Below, piece by piece: positions 1 to 11,100 of a stretch of 64,000 nucleotides of DNA. How positions within the stretch are numbered: position 1 is the stretch's first letter; every line of letters begins with the position of its first letter. A program made the position numbers and the translations under genes. The DNA comes from Polytrichum commune (lineage: Eukaryota > Streptophyta > Polytrichopsida > Polytrichales > Polytrichaceae): NCBI GenBank assembly GCA_950295325.1, contig OX485804.1, positions 28,704,001-28,768,000 on the forward strand. The letters run 5' to 3'. The notes below the pieces were generated by a model. It ran no database searches and was not told the DNA's origin. It saw only the letters and a list, made by a program, of their open reading frames with translations.

Positions 1-900
1 ACAGCATGTCATGGACGATGTCTATGCACAACCTATCAGCATCTATGAATAATGTTCAGTGATTTCCCATTTTCACAAGGGTTTAGGGTTCAACCTACCA
101 AAATACAGAGATCCAAAATGAAATGTTATGACAAACAAGTCTGGACATGGAGCGGGTTCAGAGTTTTCTAACCTTCTCAGGTGGCTTCCCATGTTTGGAC
201 ACTCCTGCTGCCTTTGTTGCATCAGGCTTTGTTGCTTTCGATGCAGCCGTTGGCTTCTGTGTGTCGCTCTTCCCCGGTTTAGAAAGTCCTGCAGGCTTAG
301 GTGTCCTTGATAGAGACTTCAACATGTTACCTGGTTGCATTCACGCCCTGCACTTCCCTCTCCCCCGGGTGTTTCCATGTCCTCCTGCACCGCTAATTCA
401 TCATTACATGAAGACACTTGTCACAACATGCACAGTAGACATTGACATTGTTGTATGCAGAGAAGAGAAGTTCCAAACCCATGTACACTCATCCAACCTA
501 ATGCTAATTGGCCTACTTGCAAATGTGGTAGTATGTGATACACGCAATTTAATATATGAATCCAATGCGCTTCATAGTCATTACACGAATGAATACAAAA
601 AACAGAATATTCAAAATTCAGCGTCGCTAAACTGTCTTGACAACATCTCAACATTTGCGTGTTCGTGAACATGTCCATAGAACGGAAGTCAAAGGCAGGC
701 GAACCGCACTTCATCATCAAAATCCAGTGGCCAATGCAATCGCTGTTGGTGACGATGAGGACTTCCAGGGCTTGCAACCTCCGATATTGGAAACGGAGTC
801 AGTTCGGAGACCTGATACCACGGAAGGGGTCTATGTCATAGCCATGATGGAAGGAAACAACCATGCTGAGATTGAGGAGGAGTAGATAGTGGTGTCCTTT
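1..900. other. Unresolved sequence, no supported gene
   Basis: Several overlapping open frames occur on both strands (for example 147-668 plus and 421-777 minus), but none shows a domain I recognise and they exclude one another. The minus-strand frame at 158-340 is rich in Lys, Pro, Ser and Ala, as linkers and gag-like regions often are. The plus frame 637-885 ends in an acidic tail. I see no splice structure joining them. It may be decayed transposon sequence, but nothing proves that. Confidence 0.3.
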
Positions 901-2290
901 TTTCTCGTAGTGCCATTCTGTACTGCCCATTTTCCTTCGTCCGCTGAGACATCCCCTAGGAAGTGTACGCTGACATTACTATGTATCCGAGGACATTGTC
1001 CATGTTTTTGCTGACGGCCACTAACGTCGACTACTGTGTCTCAATGAATGTCTGTGCCAAGACGCCATGCTGCATCACGAATGTATGCGGAGATGTTTTG
1101 ACGGACGTCTCCCTGGACATCCTTGAAAACATTATTCCAGACATAGGCTCCATCGTTGCGGATGTCACCGCGGACACGTTAGTAACAACATGCAAAGGTC
1201 TGATGGGATGTTGTAGCACACGTCTGTAGAGACATCACAGATGACCTCGGAGTCACAGGTGGCATCCACTCAAATATGTCTACATCTGGACGTTGTCCTC
1301 GATGTTTTTGGTGATGTCTCTAAGGATGATTACGGAGACACCTGATGGGACGTCTGCTAAAACATGTTTCAAAATTTCAGCGGAAACGTAGTCCCGTTTC
1401 TGAGACGTTATCCCGGACGTCTCGTCGGATGTCCACAGAGACATGCAGACGTTATCCGAGACATCTTCAATTGGATGTGTCAAGTGATGTGGACCCGTAC
1501 ATAGAATGACGTGTCACCTTGTCCGACGTGGAATTGTGTTTGCCATGTAGATGAAGTGGTGTCAAGTACGAAATATCTAAAATGCCACATGGATATGCCA
1601 CCAAGAACTTTACAAATTCACCCTAAATTCCTTACAATTCTGGTTTTGGTACAAAAGTGGTAATTTAATATTATATTTAATATTTAATATTATTTAAATA
1701 TTTAAATATACAAGACTGAATTTAATACGACCGCTTTAATTACAGAATAATTGAATTTTATATATTTTTTTAAATTTTAATTCTGAAAACATTTTCTTAC
1801 GAAGTGGACAAATCAGAAATTCAGACGATCATAGTTAATAAATATAACCAGAATATTCTTCAATTTTATATGTAATAAATTTAAATTTAAAATTTTTCAC
1901 ATAACTTTTTTTTAAATGCCACATGGCCTTTTTTTCTCCTCTTGCATACCGCTGCCCGTTTCGCTGTTTTTTTCTTTCCTTGGGCTGCTTTCTGCCTTCC
2001 ACAGCAGTAACTTCGACATTCTTACCCCAGGTGAAACGTTTGTCTGCTGCCAGCGTGGCAGTGTTGCGTCACCGAGGATGTCCTCGATGACGTCCTCGGA
2101 GACGGGCGCGTCGTTGGAGACATCGTCGCGTCTCCTGTTTCACACGCACGTTTCGGGACCCTCCCACCTCCACTGTTCATTATTGACGCGTGGACACCTG
2201 CACGTTCACAGGGACATTACTGGCTAGCTCCAAGACATCAAAAAAACATGTTGACATGATTGGAGACATAAGAAAAAACACGGGTTTCTT
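900..2290. repeat. GAYGTC/GACATC-rich degenerate repeat tract
   Basis: Short words of the type GACGTC, GATGTC, GACATC and GAGAC recur every 10-20 bases from about 960 to 1520 and again from 2030 to 2290, on both strands. Examples lie near 1095, 1115, 1160, 1225, 1290, 1345, 1410-1470 and 2080-2130. The two stretches are separated by AT-rich DNA (1593-1913). No open frame runs through it convincingly. It looks like an old amplified short repeat or the inside of a non-coding element. Confidence 0.5.
1580..1926. repeat. AT-rich block bracketed by a 13-bp direct repeat
   Basis: AAATGCCACATGG occurs at 1580-1592 and again at 1914-1926. The 321 bases between are strongly AT-rich (TTAAATATTTAAATA-like) and unlike the GC-richer GAYGTC-type sequence on both sides. 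This is what an insertion flanked by a long target-site duplication would look like, but no terminal inverted repeats or coding capacity are visible. Chance or an older duplication remain possible. Confidence 0.4.
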
Positions 2291-2294
2291 ATAG

Positions 2295-3455
2295 TGTGTA
2301 CATCCAAACTACACGCACATCCTATGTGGTGATTTTAACCGAGACATTGCATTCACTGGTAGGCAAAACTATAACAACAATACACCACCACAAGAAAAAG
2401 ATATACGATGGGAAAACTTCACTACAACCCTCAATTTAGAATATATTCCTACGGACACTATCCTCTCTAGACAAGGAGGCTATAATTACACATCAACCAG
2501 CCTTATAGACGGCTTCTATATCAACTCACCAGACAATAGCAGATTCACCTCCATAACAAACACAAACATGAATCTAAACTCAGACCACTACCCAGTCATT
2601 CTACACATACCCCTAAACACACTTATAGTTAGACCCCTACTCCCCACGAATATCATACCAACCATAAAACTAAACCCGATCCCTCCGGAAAACTTAGAAA
2701 AATTTAATATAGAATTTTTTGAAACATACTCCACGCAACTAAACAAACTAACCAAACTACTAGAGGACCACAACCACCTCAACCCTGATCAATGGCAAGA
2801 AACCTGTATAACACTAGACAATATTGTAGAAAAAATCTCTAAAACCATTGAGAAACCTCCAAAGCAGCCCCAATACCATCCCTCACAAATAAAACTGCAC
2901 AGCAAGGTAGCTTCCTGCCACGAAAGCTATCTAAAGAATGGAAAAAACACCTTGAAACATATCACCTTATTAGAAAAAACTATATACATTGTACAAAACA
3001 ACCCACACTGGCAAAATCACCCTATCCTAAATGAAATTCGAAACCACAAAAATGTGCAAATCCCACACCCACCCACAACAGCCACCCCTCCAAATGAATG
3101 GATAGACATCATAGCTGCCATCGCAAAAACCGTTAATAAAGACGCCAGAAAAATCACCACAAAATATACCAAAGACTGTATTCTAAAAGCTGTATCAAAA
3201 TACCGACAAATGTATGAAAAAAACCCCAAAAAAATAAATAGGAAAATCTTCAAACATTCCGAAACTTCCCCCCTAGACTCAATCACGGATAGACAAAACA
3301 ATATCCTAACTAGCCCTGAAGATATTACAAAAGAAATACACATTCAACAATTCATCAGTAACCGCCCAACAGTACCCACATGTTATTATTATAATACTCA
3401 CCCACCATACTGCGCATGTGGTGTTAGGCAATACCCATGGCACGACCTAGAATAA
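2295..3455 (+). pseudogene. AP endonuclease C-terminal part and linker of the retrotransposon
   Basis: An open frame of 386 codons with no start of its own. It begins just after a stop at 2292-2294 and ends at a stop at 3453-3455. Near the start is the ILCGDFNRD signature (GDxN motif of exonuclease-endonuclease-phosphatase enzymes), then SLIDGFYI and SDHYPVILHI (the terminal SDH motif), so the last third of an AP-type endonuclease is present and the catalytic N-terminal part is lost. About 270 residues of Lys/Asn/Pro-rich linker follow, ending in a Cys-containing stretch (CACGVRQYPWHDLE) where a LINE would pass into reverse transcriptase. Base composition is strongly A/C-rich, as in the next frame. 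Confidence 0.7.
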
Positions 3456-6433
3456 TTGTCCTAAACCAATTATTCTGCCACCCTTCCTGTCACCGAGAAT
3501 GTCCACTCCCATGCCCACACCACCATCCTCCACGAACCCTAAAAAATGACTACACAATAATAAACCACAACATCCTTCCTCAACACCCAACCCCCCCTAT
3601 ACACCCCCCGAACCCCCCGGTCCCCCACCTACCCCCACCTCCCAATAATATGCTTAAAAACCCCCGTCAATTCCCCATGCACACAATACTTGACCACAAA
3701 CAACAACAACTCACATATTCTAATGGGATAAAAAGAAAAAACACATCATATCTATGCCAATGGATTACTCCAAATAATAACACATACAACAAATGGCGTA
3801 CCCAAAGATATTTATTCCCCTATTGTGACGCATATACTAGTCGTCACAACACCGAACTACTTACCCAATATTATACGAAAAGACAACACGAACATTTCTC
3901 AAACATCATCAATGCATACTTCTCCATAGAACAACAACGAGATACTAGATACGTTATCCCTGCCACAATTATCCCACTAGCACATATCTCCATTAATGAA
4001 TACAACCCAAAGAGTGACATCGAAACAAATACTAACACTATCCAAACACAATTCGACGTCGCTCACATATATGAAGACAATGGTCGGCACCTCATTACCA
4101 TCCCAAAAACTAGATTACTGTGGTTATGGAAACAATACCATCAAGCTAAAGATACCCCATATAGTCTAGAACCACCTACCCAATCATTTGAAACAAAAAT
4201 CGTGTGGCTATACCAAAGGTATAAATACCGTATTCCAAAGAACGACCCACTTAAACGTGCCCAATATACAATACCAACTCCAATACTAGATTTCCTAATA
4301 ACATCATTCAATATCAACCATTCATACTTCTCATCCCCAGTTACTTGTCCCACACAATTCACCCAATTCCACTCACCATTCTCCAAGGATAGAATATTTG
4401 GATCCCTAGGAAAAGCATTTGACCAAAAATGGAAGGGAATTGGTTACGCCCACCCCCATAACGCAACAAACTTACAACAAGCCATCCATTGGGCCCGTAT
4501 TGCGGCCAAAAACGATCCAAATACAATCACTATACTTATTCCAAAATATATGGATTGGTACCATAATTTTAACCCATACACTGGCCCATTCTTGGACACA
4601 CACATCATTGCCCACTTCGGAGCAGACACCATCATATATGAAGAACCCACAATCCCCCCCGAACTCAATATCACGAGAAAAGAATTATCAACATTACGAA
4701 TATTCTGTATCCACCACCAAAACAATCACATCGGTACCTACAAACAAATGAATCAACTCACCAACATAGCAAATAACCTCCAAATATTACAAATTCACAC
4801 ACAAATTGCACCACCCACCCCCGTAAATACCAACATTAACCCTAGCAAAAAATGGGCTAAATCTAATTATCCAAACACACACGTAAATAATAACACACCT
4901 ATTCCAAAATTCCAAAATTCCCAAACTAACTTACCACTAAAATTCCACCCTCAATTCAACTACTACACATACGGCTCTTTTATGAAACCCAAAGAAATTA
5001 ACCCTGGAGAATGGAGAAGAGAAAGAGCCGGCTATGGAATCTATAGCCCCAAGGGCCTTAACATCTCCAAAAGACTACATGGACACCAAAACATACTACG
5101 AGCAGAAATGATAGCAATACATGAAACAATAACAACCATTAATATACTATATCCAAACCAACCCGCATACATATTTACCGATAGTCTAAACGTATTATAC
5201 TTACTCAACACACAAATTAAACACCCCACACTCCACAATAGCCACCCCGACCAAATTACCCTCGCCACCATGGTACAACTACTTCAAAACCGGACACAAC
5301 CAATCACACTATACAAAGTTGGAGCACATGTCAACATTGACGGCAACGAACAAGCAGACAAATTGGCAAAAGAAAGGCTAGAACTAGAGCACAGAATTGC
5401 CATTCACCCATATGAGCATGCCCATGCCACCCCATACTACTACCAAAAGGATGTTTGGGCCTCAATGACGGACGTTCCTGATAAAGGCCCCGTTAGATTC
5501 CTAGAAAAACAAATTATTAAATACGATAGGGAAAACAACTTGGAAAACATGGCCACACAAACCCCCAACACTTACAAATGGACAGAAAATGCAGATATAG
5601 ATAAAGAACTTTCTAACAAATTATGGGAAAACCCGGAAATCACGGATAAACTAAAATCATGCCTCATCAAATTCCGATCAGGAACCTATATGGGCAATGC
5701 TCGAAAACAACTGTTCTTCGGTAGACAAACATATCCCTCTATTACATGCCCCATTTGCACCTCATACGAACCGGACATGTGGTTACATGTATTACTTACG
5801 TGTAAACAACAACATATACATTCACTCCACGTCAAAAGACACAACAAAGCAGTATGGGAAATTAGGAAACTACTAATCTCATCTGAAAAATCTCGATGTT
5901 ATATTCTCATGAACGCTGGCACCTTCAATAATACACCCCAGGAAAACACCGTTCCCAATTGGCTACTCCCTTGCACATGCGGTACACAAAGATGCCATTG
6001 TAACTCCATATTTAGACCTGACATCTTCTGTGTTAGAGGATTACCATACCAAAATGACCCCCCCACAGACTTGGACCCCAACCTCACCATACAATTTATC
6101 GAATTTACATACTGTAATGATAGATTCTCTCCAGAAACACTCGAAGCAAAAAATAACAAATACAAACCATTAATCGATAGTATTGCTGCTAAAGGATGGA
6201 AAGTTGACCCCCTTATTATAATCACCGCTGGCGCTAGAGCCACTACACACATTCCTTCAATGAAATCACTCGAAAATAAATTTAAAATACCTATGCCTAT
6301 CATTAAAAATACCTTTAAAAACATCAATACTATCGCTATAAAATATGCCATGGCTATCCTCCTACACAAAAGAAGAATAGAAAACCACCAACCACTGCCC
6401 CAAACACTAGACCCCCCTTTGACAAAGCCATGA
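3437..6433 (+). CDS. Retrotransposon polyprotein part: MTase-like, RNase H and restriction-like endonuclease
   Basis: A 998-codon open frame overlapping the end of the previous one in another frame; the ATG at 3437 is probably not a true start. Residues 1-100 are Pro/His/Cys-rich. Residues about 290-440 resemble a DNA adenine-methyltransferase-like domain. Residues 505-650 are RNase H: E557 (RAEMIAIHE), D582 (IFTDSLN) and D641 (GNEQADKLA) are present, but the first catalytic Asp is Tyr at 512 (YTYGS). A CPIC...LHVLLTC knuckle lies near 771-791. Residues 840-960 match a restriction-like endonuclease: CTCGTQRCHC, RPD (D862), E889 and KNNKY (905-909). No reverse transcriptase. Most likely dead, though unusually open for a relic. 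Confidence 0.7.
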   Translation: MARPRIIVLNQLFCHPSCHRECPLPCPHHHPPRTLKNDYTIINHNILPQHPTPPIHPPNPPVPHLPPPPNNMLKNPRQFPMHTILDHKQQQLTYSNGIKRKNTSYLCQWITPNNNTYNKWRTQRYLFPYCDAYTSRHNTELLTQYYTKRQHEHFSNIINAYFSIEQQRDTRYVIPATIIPLAHISINEYNPKSDIETNTNTIQTQFDVAHIYEDNGRHLITIPKTRLLWLWKQYHQAKDTPYSLEPPTQSFETKIVWLYQRYKYRIPKNDPLKRAQYTIPTPILDFLITSFNINHSYFSSPVTCPTQFTQFHSPFSKDRIFGSLGKAFDQKWKGIGYAHPHNATNLQQAIHWARIAAKNDPNTITILIPKYMDWYHNFNPYTGPFLDTHIIAHFGADTIIYEEPTIPPELNITRKELSTLRIFCIHHQNNHIGTYKQMNQLTNIANNLQILQIHTQIAPPTPVNTNINPSKKWAKSNYPNTHVNNNTPIPKFQNSQTNLPLKFHPQFNYYTYGSFMKPKEINPGEWRRERAGYGIYSPKGLNISKRLHGHQNILRAEMIAIHETITTINILYPNQPAYIFTDSLNVLYLLNTQIKHPTLHNSHPDQITLATMVQLLQNRTQPITLYKVGAHVNIDGNEQADKLAKERLELEHRIAIHPYEHAHATPYYYQKDVWASMTDVPDKGPVRFLEKQIIKYDRENNLENMATQTPNTYKWTENADIDKELSNKLWENPEITDKLKSCLIKFRSGTYMGNARKQLFFGRQTYPSITCPICTSYEPDMWLHVLLTCKQQHIHSLHVKRHNKAVWEIRKLLISSEKSRCYILMNAGTFNNTPQENTVPNWLLPCTCGTQRCHCNSIFRPDIFCVRGLPYQNDPPTDLDPNLTIQFIEFTYCNDRFSPETLEAKNNKYKPLIDSIAAKGWKVDPLIIITAGARATTHIPSMKSLENKFKIPMPIIKNTFKNINTIAIKYAMAILLHKRRIENHQPLPQTLDPPLTKP

Positions 6434-6699
6434 AACCTTAACAACTAAGCCACTCCACCCCATCCACTAACAATGCACTAGAGACCTGGTGACCCAAATC
6501 ATACTAACAGTCCCCCCTCCTAATAACTAACCATTTTGGTTCTTGTTACTAGTGACTATAGTGTCTACTCTCGAAAGGGAGGAGTAGATCTTTACCTCCA
6601 TACCTTTGTCCTGTGGGCATTGGATTGGAGGAGGATCGAACAGACACTCCATTCACGTCGGTCTCCTCTGGAGACCGAAGTTTTTCTCTCTCTAACAAT

Positions 6700-9600
6700 G
6701 AGTCCAAGTGAAAACATACAAACAATGATTTTCTAAGTCCAAGTAATACATGGGTTTATAATACGGAGTCATTGTCAAGAAGAAAACATAAGTTAGTTGT
6801 TTATTTTCATGCTCAACTATTGTCACTTTTTTCAATTCCTACTCAAAGCTTCGATTCCAATTTTGATTCCTTAGAAATGGATTCAAAAACAAAAATGTAC
6901 ATCAAGGAGGATAAACATTAGAAATAAGAAATACAAATGTGTTTAAATTGACGATAAAAGGTTGCCACACCATTGTGTCCAAACGGTTGGATTTGTGTTG
7001 TGTAACTTGCAACCTTCTTGAGTTGGACGAGTATGAAACATGTTGAAGATCTTTCTCATGGCATTCTAGTTCTTCCTTTGTAGGTTAGGCCTCCCCGTTG
7101 AACAGGTCATTGTTCTCATCAACTCCTCTCACCTCTTCCTTGGTTGAGATTTGGCGCTCTGCAACACTGAATCGCATTGGCAACAATATAGAAAATTAGG
7201 ACCATGCATTTTATGATCAATGCTTCTTGACATAACAAACTCTACCACTACAATAATTAGGAAATAATTTCAACAATGTAAGTTGATGTGTTTTTTTATA
7301 TTTAATGTGATAACTGCCTCCACTACATGATTAGTTGTGTTGTTAGTGTCGCCCTTGGTGCCTCTCCCAAATTCGTGTGAGGCTCTAACCTAGTAGTCAT
7401 TGCTCCCCTTTGCTTGCCCCCAAGCCCACCTCAGTACGGTAGGCACAACAATGAGAGGTAACCCACATCTCCGTTGTTCATGAGGGGGGGGGGGGGCTTA
7501 TTCACAATTGGTTCTTAGAATAGAGGTCCACATGCACAAGACCTTGCAGGCTCAACCACCCCCACTGAGAGAACATGACGCAAGATCCATCTCAAATAAC
7601 AACCCTTAATGTGAAACCACCTATAATGATTCTCAAAATACCACACATTGTTGTCCAAAAACAACACCATGTGAAGATCCTCCCATGCATTCCACAACCA
7701 CACTTTGCATCCCCTACCATCCAAAGTATTGGCATCCACATAGCTACTGCTTTGAACTCATGCATGCGCCCCCAACTTAGCACATTTGGTTGGCCCCCGT
7801 ACTACAATATTATGGCTCTTGCACCTGACGAATTATACAAATTTTTGAAATCCAACAAATGGTGAGGTAGCCACATCAATTCCATGTGGATTAAAATTAT
7901 ATTATGTTTTTGGTGTGATGAGCGGGTACAACAAGGGGAGTCCATTCAGGTGTAACTCTTGCTCATGGTGGGCTACTAGAATTTTGCCTCAAGGCACTTG
8001 GTCCATGGACCTTGGAGGGCGTTGGAGTGGACATATGAAGTTGAAAAGCTCTTGGTATTGCACAACATTGACAATGTAAGCATTTTATCACCTCGTTATA
8101 CAAGATTTGTAATAGGATTTAATTATTGCATAATGATTAAGTAGTCATGTTTCATGTAAGGGCGGAATTTGGTTGTTTGATTGTAGAAAGGACATATGTG
8201 ATAACTTTGTAGACAATAATTTTGCTTATGCTTCACCTTGGGTTCATGAGGATGGATGACACCATAAGTTTCAAAATGAGCTTGTGGCATGGCATTGCTA
8301 CCTCCCGCTCTATTGTTACCATGCGGGCAAGCATGTCACCCAAAAATGAAGTTGTCACAGGAGAAAATAATAAAATAAAAAATCACACATTTCATGCGAA
8401 ATTCATTCAAACATCTTCCCAGTCCTTGGGACTATGCATGTATTTGTAATATGATGGTCCAGTTTCTTGACTCAAGGATTTTGTAGATTCAGTGGCTCCA
8501 ACAATGTGTTGATAATGTTGTAAACCATGTCTAGTGCCCTCCCATTTTGATGAGAAGCCTTTGTGGGTGTTGACCGCACGGAACTTAAGCCCTCACATGA
8601 TTAATTCATAAGCTAGAGGTTAATTGTTTTCTAAAGAACCCAAAATGACACATTTTATTGCGAGAAAATATTCAATGAACAACTTACATGTATTAAAGCC
8701 TAATGAAGCCAAATAGTTAGATTGCATAGTAACATAAATATCACATATTCATGCCATATTGTTTTGAACATCTTCCCTTCCTTGGGACTATGCGTAAAGT
8801 AATATGAAGAATTGTTACTATCTTACATGAGAATTTTGTTAATTCTTCTTGAAGCGATGCATTGACAATGTTGTAGACCATACTACTGGTTCTAAATTTT
8901 TTGAACCACATTGAAATTAGTCATCGCATATTTACTTCAATTCAACAACTTGGCGTGACTACGTTTTCAAAAGAAAAATCAATGACGCATTTCATTCTAA
9001 GAGAGGTATTCAAATATGAAAGCGTTATGGAATCTTAAAAGACCCCACGTACTCCCTTTAATGATATAAGGTTGACATTTGTGTTCACTCTTCTCCACAA
9101 AGTAGCATACATTTCCTACAAGTACCCCCCTTTGAACCTAGTGACATTTGTCTCTTCATGTATTGTTGATGTTGTATTTCTTGGGCCATTGTTGGCTATA
9201 CCAACATCACAAAACATGACATGTGTTCTCTTGGGGCTCACCATCCTCTTTAGTGAGGTCAAGAATCTCCTCCACTCCACCTCTTGACTTCCCACATCAT
9301 CTTCCCTTGTGCACAAGCCTCACTAGGTTGTCATATAGTAGCCATATAGTAGCCATGTAGTTCAAGGAGCATATCCCATTTGAATTGAACACTTTGAGAT
9401 TTTGTTCCCCATTAGAGCCTTCTTCAATGCTCTACATTGCCAAGTCCTCTTTCTTTGCTCCCTTGCCTTTGTTTGCCAATGACCACATTTTCTACACACT
9501 TTAGAAAATCATTTAAAAGGCTTTAAGCAAGTTACATCCAAGGGTTGGAGTGCATGTAGCCTATGAGAAGGTAATGTAATCTACTCCAATCCAATCTCTT

Positions 9601-9771
9601 GCTCTTGTAAAACTTCCACCATAACATTGAGAGTTATGTTTGATCATGATGAGGAGAGATGCCTATTTGCTTGCGACATGTTTCCTCCTTGTGCTTCCAC
9701 AGTCATGATGAAGTGACTCTTACAATGCACAGAGACCCTAAATAATCATAGTTAATTACTGGTTTTCCTCC
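6700..9771. other. Gene-free stretch with G-run and degenerate tandem repeat
   Basis: No frame here looks coding. A run of 13 G lies at 7484-7496. Between about 8380 and 9030 a unit of roughly 320-350 bases recurs in degenerate form: compare 8396-8550 with 8745-8900, which share CATCTTCCC, CCTTGGGACTATGC and ACAATGTTGTA in the same order. A weaker third piece begins near 8960. The rest is AT-rich sequence without recognisable structure. Confidence 0.45.
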
Positions 9772-9947
9772 ATCATAACATTATTCAGATACATAACAAT
9801 GTTATGTGGGAATGACAATATTCCACATAACATTCTCATGTATTCCCCACGTTCATATTGAATATTATGTGGGAAATATATGGGAATATTTTATGGAATA
9901 ATGTTAGTCCCACATAACACTGTTATGGATCTGAATAATGTTATGAT
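9772..9947. mobile_element. MITE-like foldback element with about 65-bp inverted arms
   Basis: The left arm begins ATCATAACATTATTCAGAT and the right end is its exact reverse complement. Arms of about 65 bases match with few mismatches (9772-9840 against 9880-9947), leaving a loop of about 40 bases. CATAACAATGTTATG inside each arm is itself palindromic. There is no coding capacity. Size and structure fit a miniature inverted-repeat transposable element; the end is not the Stowaway or Tourist consensus I know, and no clear target-site duplication is seen. Confidence 0.75.
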
Positions 9948-10224
9948 AGTTATCGTAGTACATGCGTATCTCTTAAAGGAGAATAAAGAAACAACGTAGG
10001 TTATTTACTTAAAAACGATTGTGGGGGCATGATTGGCTTCGACTGCCAATCTATTGTTAGTGCATGTCTTTGGTTGGTTGATGTCATCTTGGGAATTGGT
10101 GGCAACGGTGATCCCAATTTAAAAGGGTCATGCCGTGTCTAATCTTATACAAACACCTATGTTTGAGTGGTGTAGAGTTGTATATGGTCTAAGAATGGAC
10201 ACCGAAATGAAATGTGTTAAAATA

Positions 10225-10450
10225 AGATTGTAATACATGCTTGAAATTTGTAAACCATTCTTACTACAAGTCAACATAATATAGGAAACCTATATGATCA
10301 TTTGATAATTTAGAGTGTAGTCACTTTGACAATTGAAAGGATATTCATATGAGCTCCAATAATGATGAGGAAAGTGGCTACATGCACAATTTGGTTGTGC
10401 TAATCAATGATCTCACACTAATTGTGTGTTTCATATCCAACAAAACCTCG
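10225..10450 (+). repeat. Dispersed repeat family R1, member
   Basis: Shares ordered words with 16385-16600: CAAGTCAACATAAT, a CACTTTGA..AATGA segment, GATATTCATATGAGCTCC, GAGGAAA.TG.CTAC, CAATCATCTC-like words and TTTCATATCC. Parts recur at 15300-15500, 45680-45905 and 47855-47960. No open frame is shared, so this is a non-coding dispersed repeat, perhaps part of a larger unidentified element. Confidence 0.6.
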
Positions 10451-10499
10451 TTGTATAGAGAAGAATTATCCATTCAAGACTTGCTTACGGTAGCTTACA

Positions 10500-11100
10500 T
10501 ACTCAAGAATTAAAGTTGACCTCCATGGACTCATTTTTTGTTGGCTCATGAGAATCCCAAGTTTGAAAGCAGAGGGACAAAAAGAGGTTGCCTTTCTTTG
10601 GTTGGTCAAACATAAGGCCATGGCAGTTAATGAGTGGCGTGGGAAAATCTCGGCAAAGATTGACAAAAGTTGCCCTCACTATGGCCTGCAATCGGTGGAA
10701 TCAGTGGAACACAAGTTCTTTAGTTGTCCACTCGCTCAACAAGGGTGGTCATATGCTATTAATATCATGTGGCAACTCTTTGCCAAAAGAGGGAACCTTG
10801 GCCCGAGGAAATCCATTTCTATGATGCGATGCCTTTTTGACCAACTGATGTGCAAAACATTGAAACGGTTTAGCCACATGTGGTTCTTCTTAAGGAGTGG
10901 TCTTCCGTGGATTTTCTGGCACCAACAAAATGACATGTTGTTTAATACGCTGCAATGGCCCATTGAGAAAACATGACAAGTCATTTGGGACGCCTTGCAG
11001 GATTATGGTAGTATTGAGTGGCAATGAACTCTTGCATATTCGGAAAAGACTATGGACGTTGCCTACCAAGATATTTTTAACAACTTTGATTCGACTTTTT
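10500..11100 (+). pseudogene. L1-type LINE 3' relic (zf-RVT zinc-binding region)
   Basis: The plus frame 10548-10976 reads ...VNEWRGKISAKIDKSCPHYG...EHKFFSCPLAQQGWSYA, the Cys/His zinc-binding module found after reverse transcriptase in plant L1 elements. After the stop at 10976 the same frame continues with QVIWDALQDYGSIEWQ, also typical of LINE C-termini. No reverse transcriptase core remains upstream. A run of 17 G follows at 11105-11121. It is a decayed fragment, distinct from the dual-endonuclease family: the sequence and composition differ. Confidence 0.65.

Larger units (their letters stand above)
2295..6700 (+). mobile_element. Dual-endonuclease non-LTR retrotransposon, copy 1 (defective)
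   Basis: One element read on the plus strand, from an abrupt 5' truncation near 2295 to a 3' region ending near 6685. It carries the end of an AP endonuclease, a linker, a methyltransferase-like segment, RNase H, a Cys/His knuckle and a C-terminal restriction-like endonuclease. Having both endonuclease types on one element is the hallmark of the Dualen/RandI clade described from Chlamydomonas. No reverse transcriptase with an F/Y-x-D-D box is visible; the frame changes at 3437-3455, where it would be expected. The 3' end shares the CTCTGGAGACC motif with the copies near 12000 and 12670. No target-site duplication was found. Confidence 0.75.

Noticed and set aside
4141-4725. Minus-strand open frames opposite the retrotransposon
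   Set aside because: They mirror the A/C-rich plus frame, have no motifs, and lie inside clearly recognised domains.
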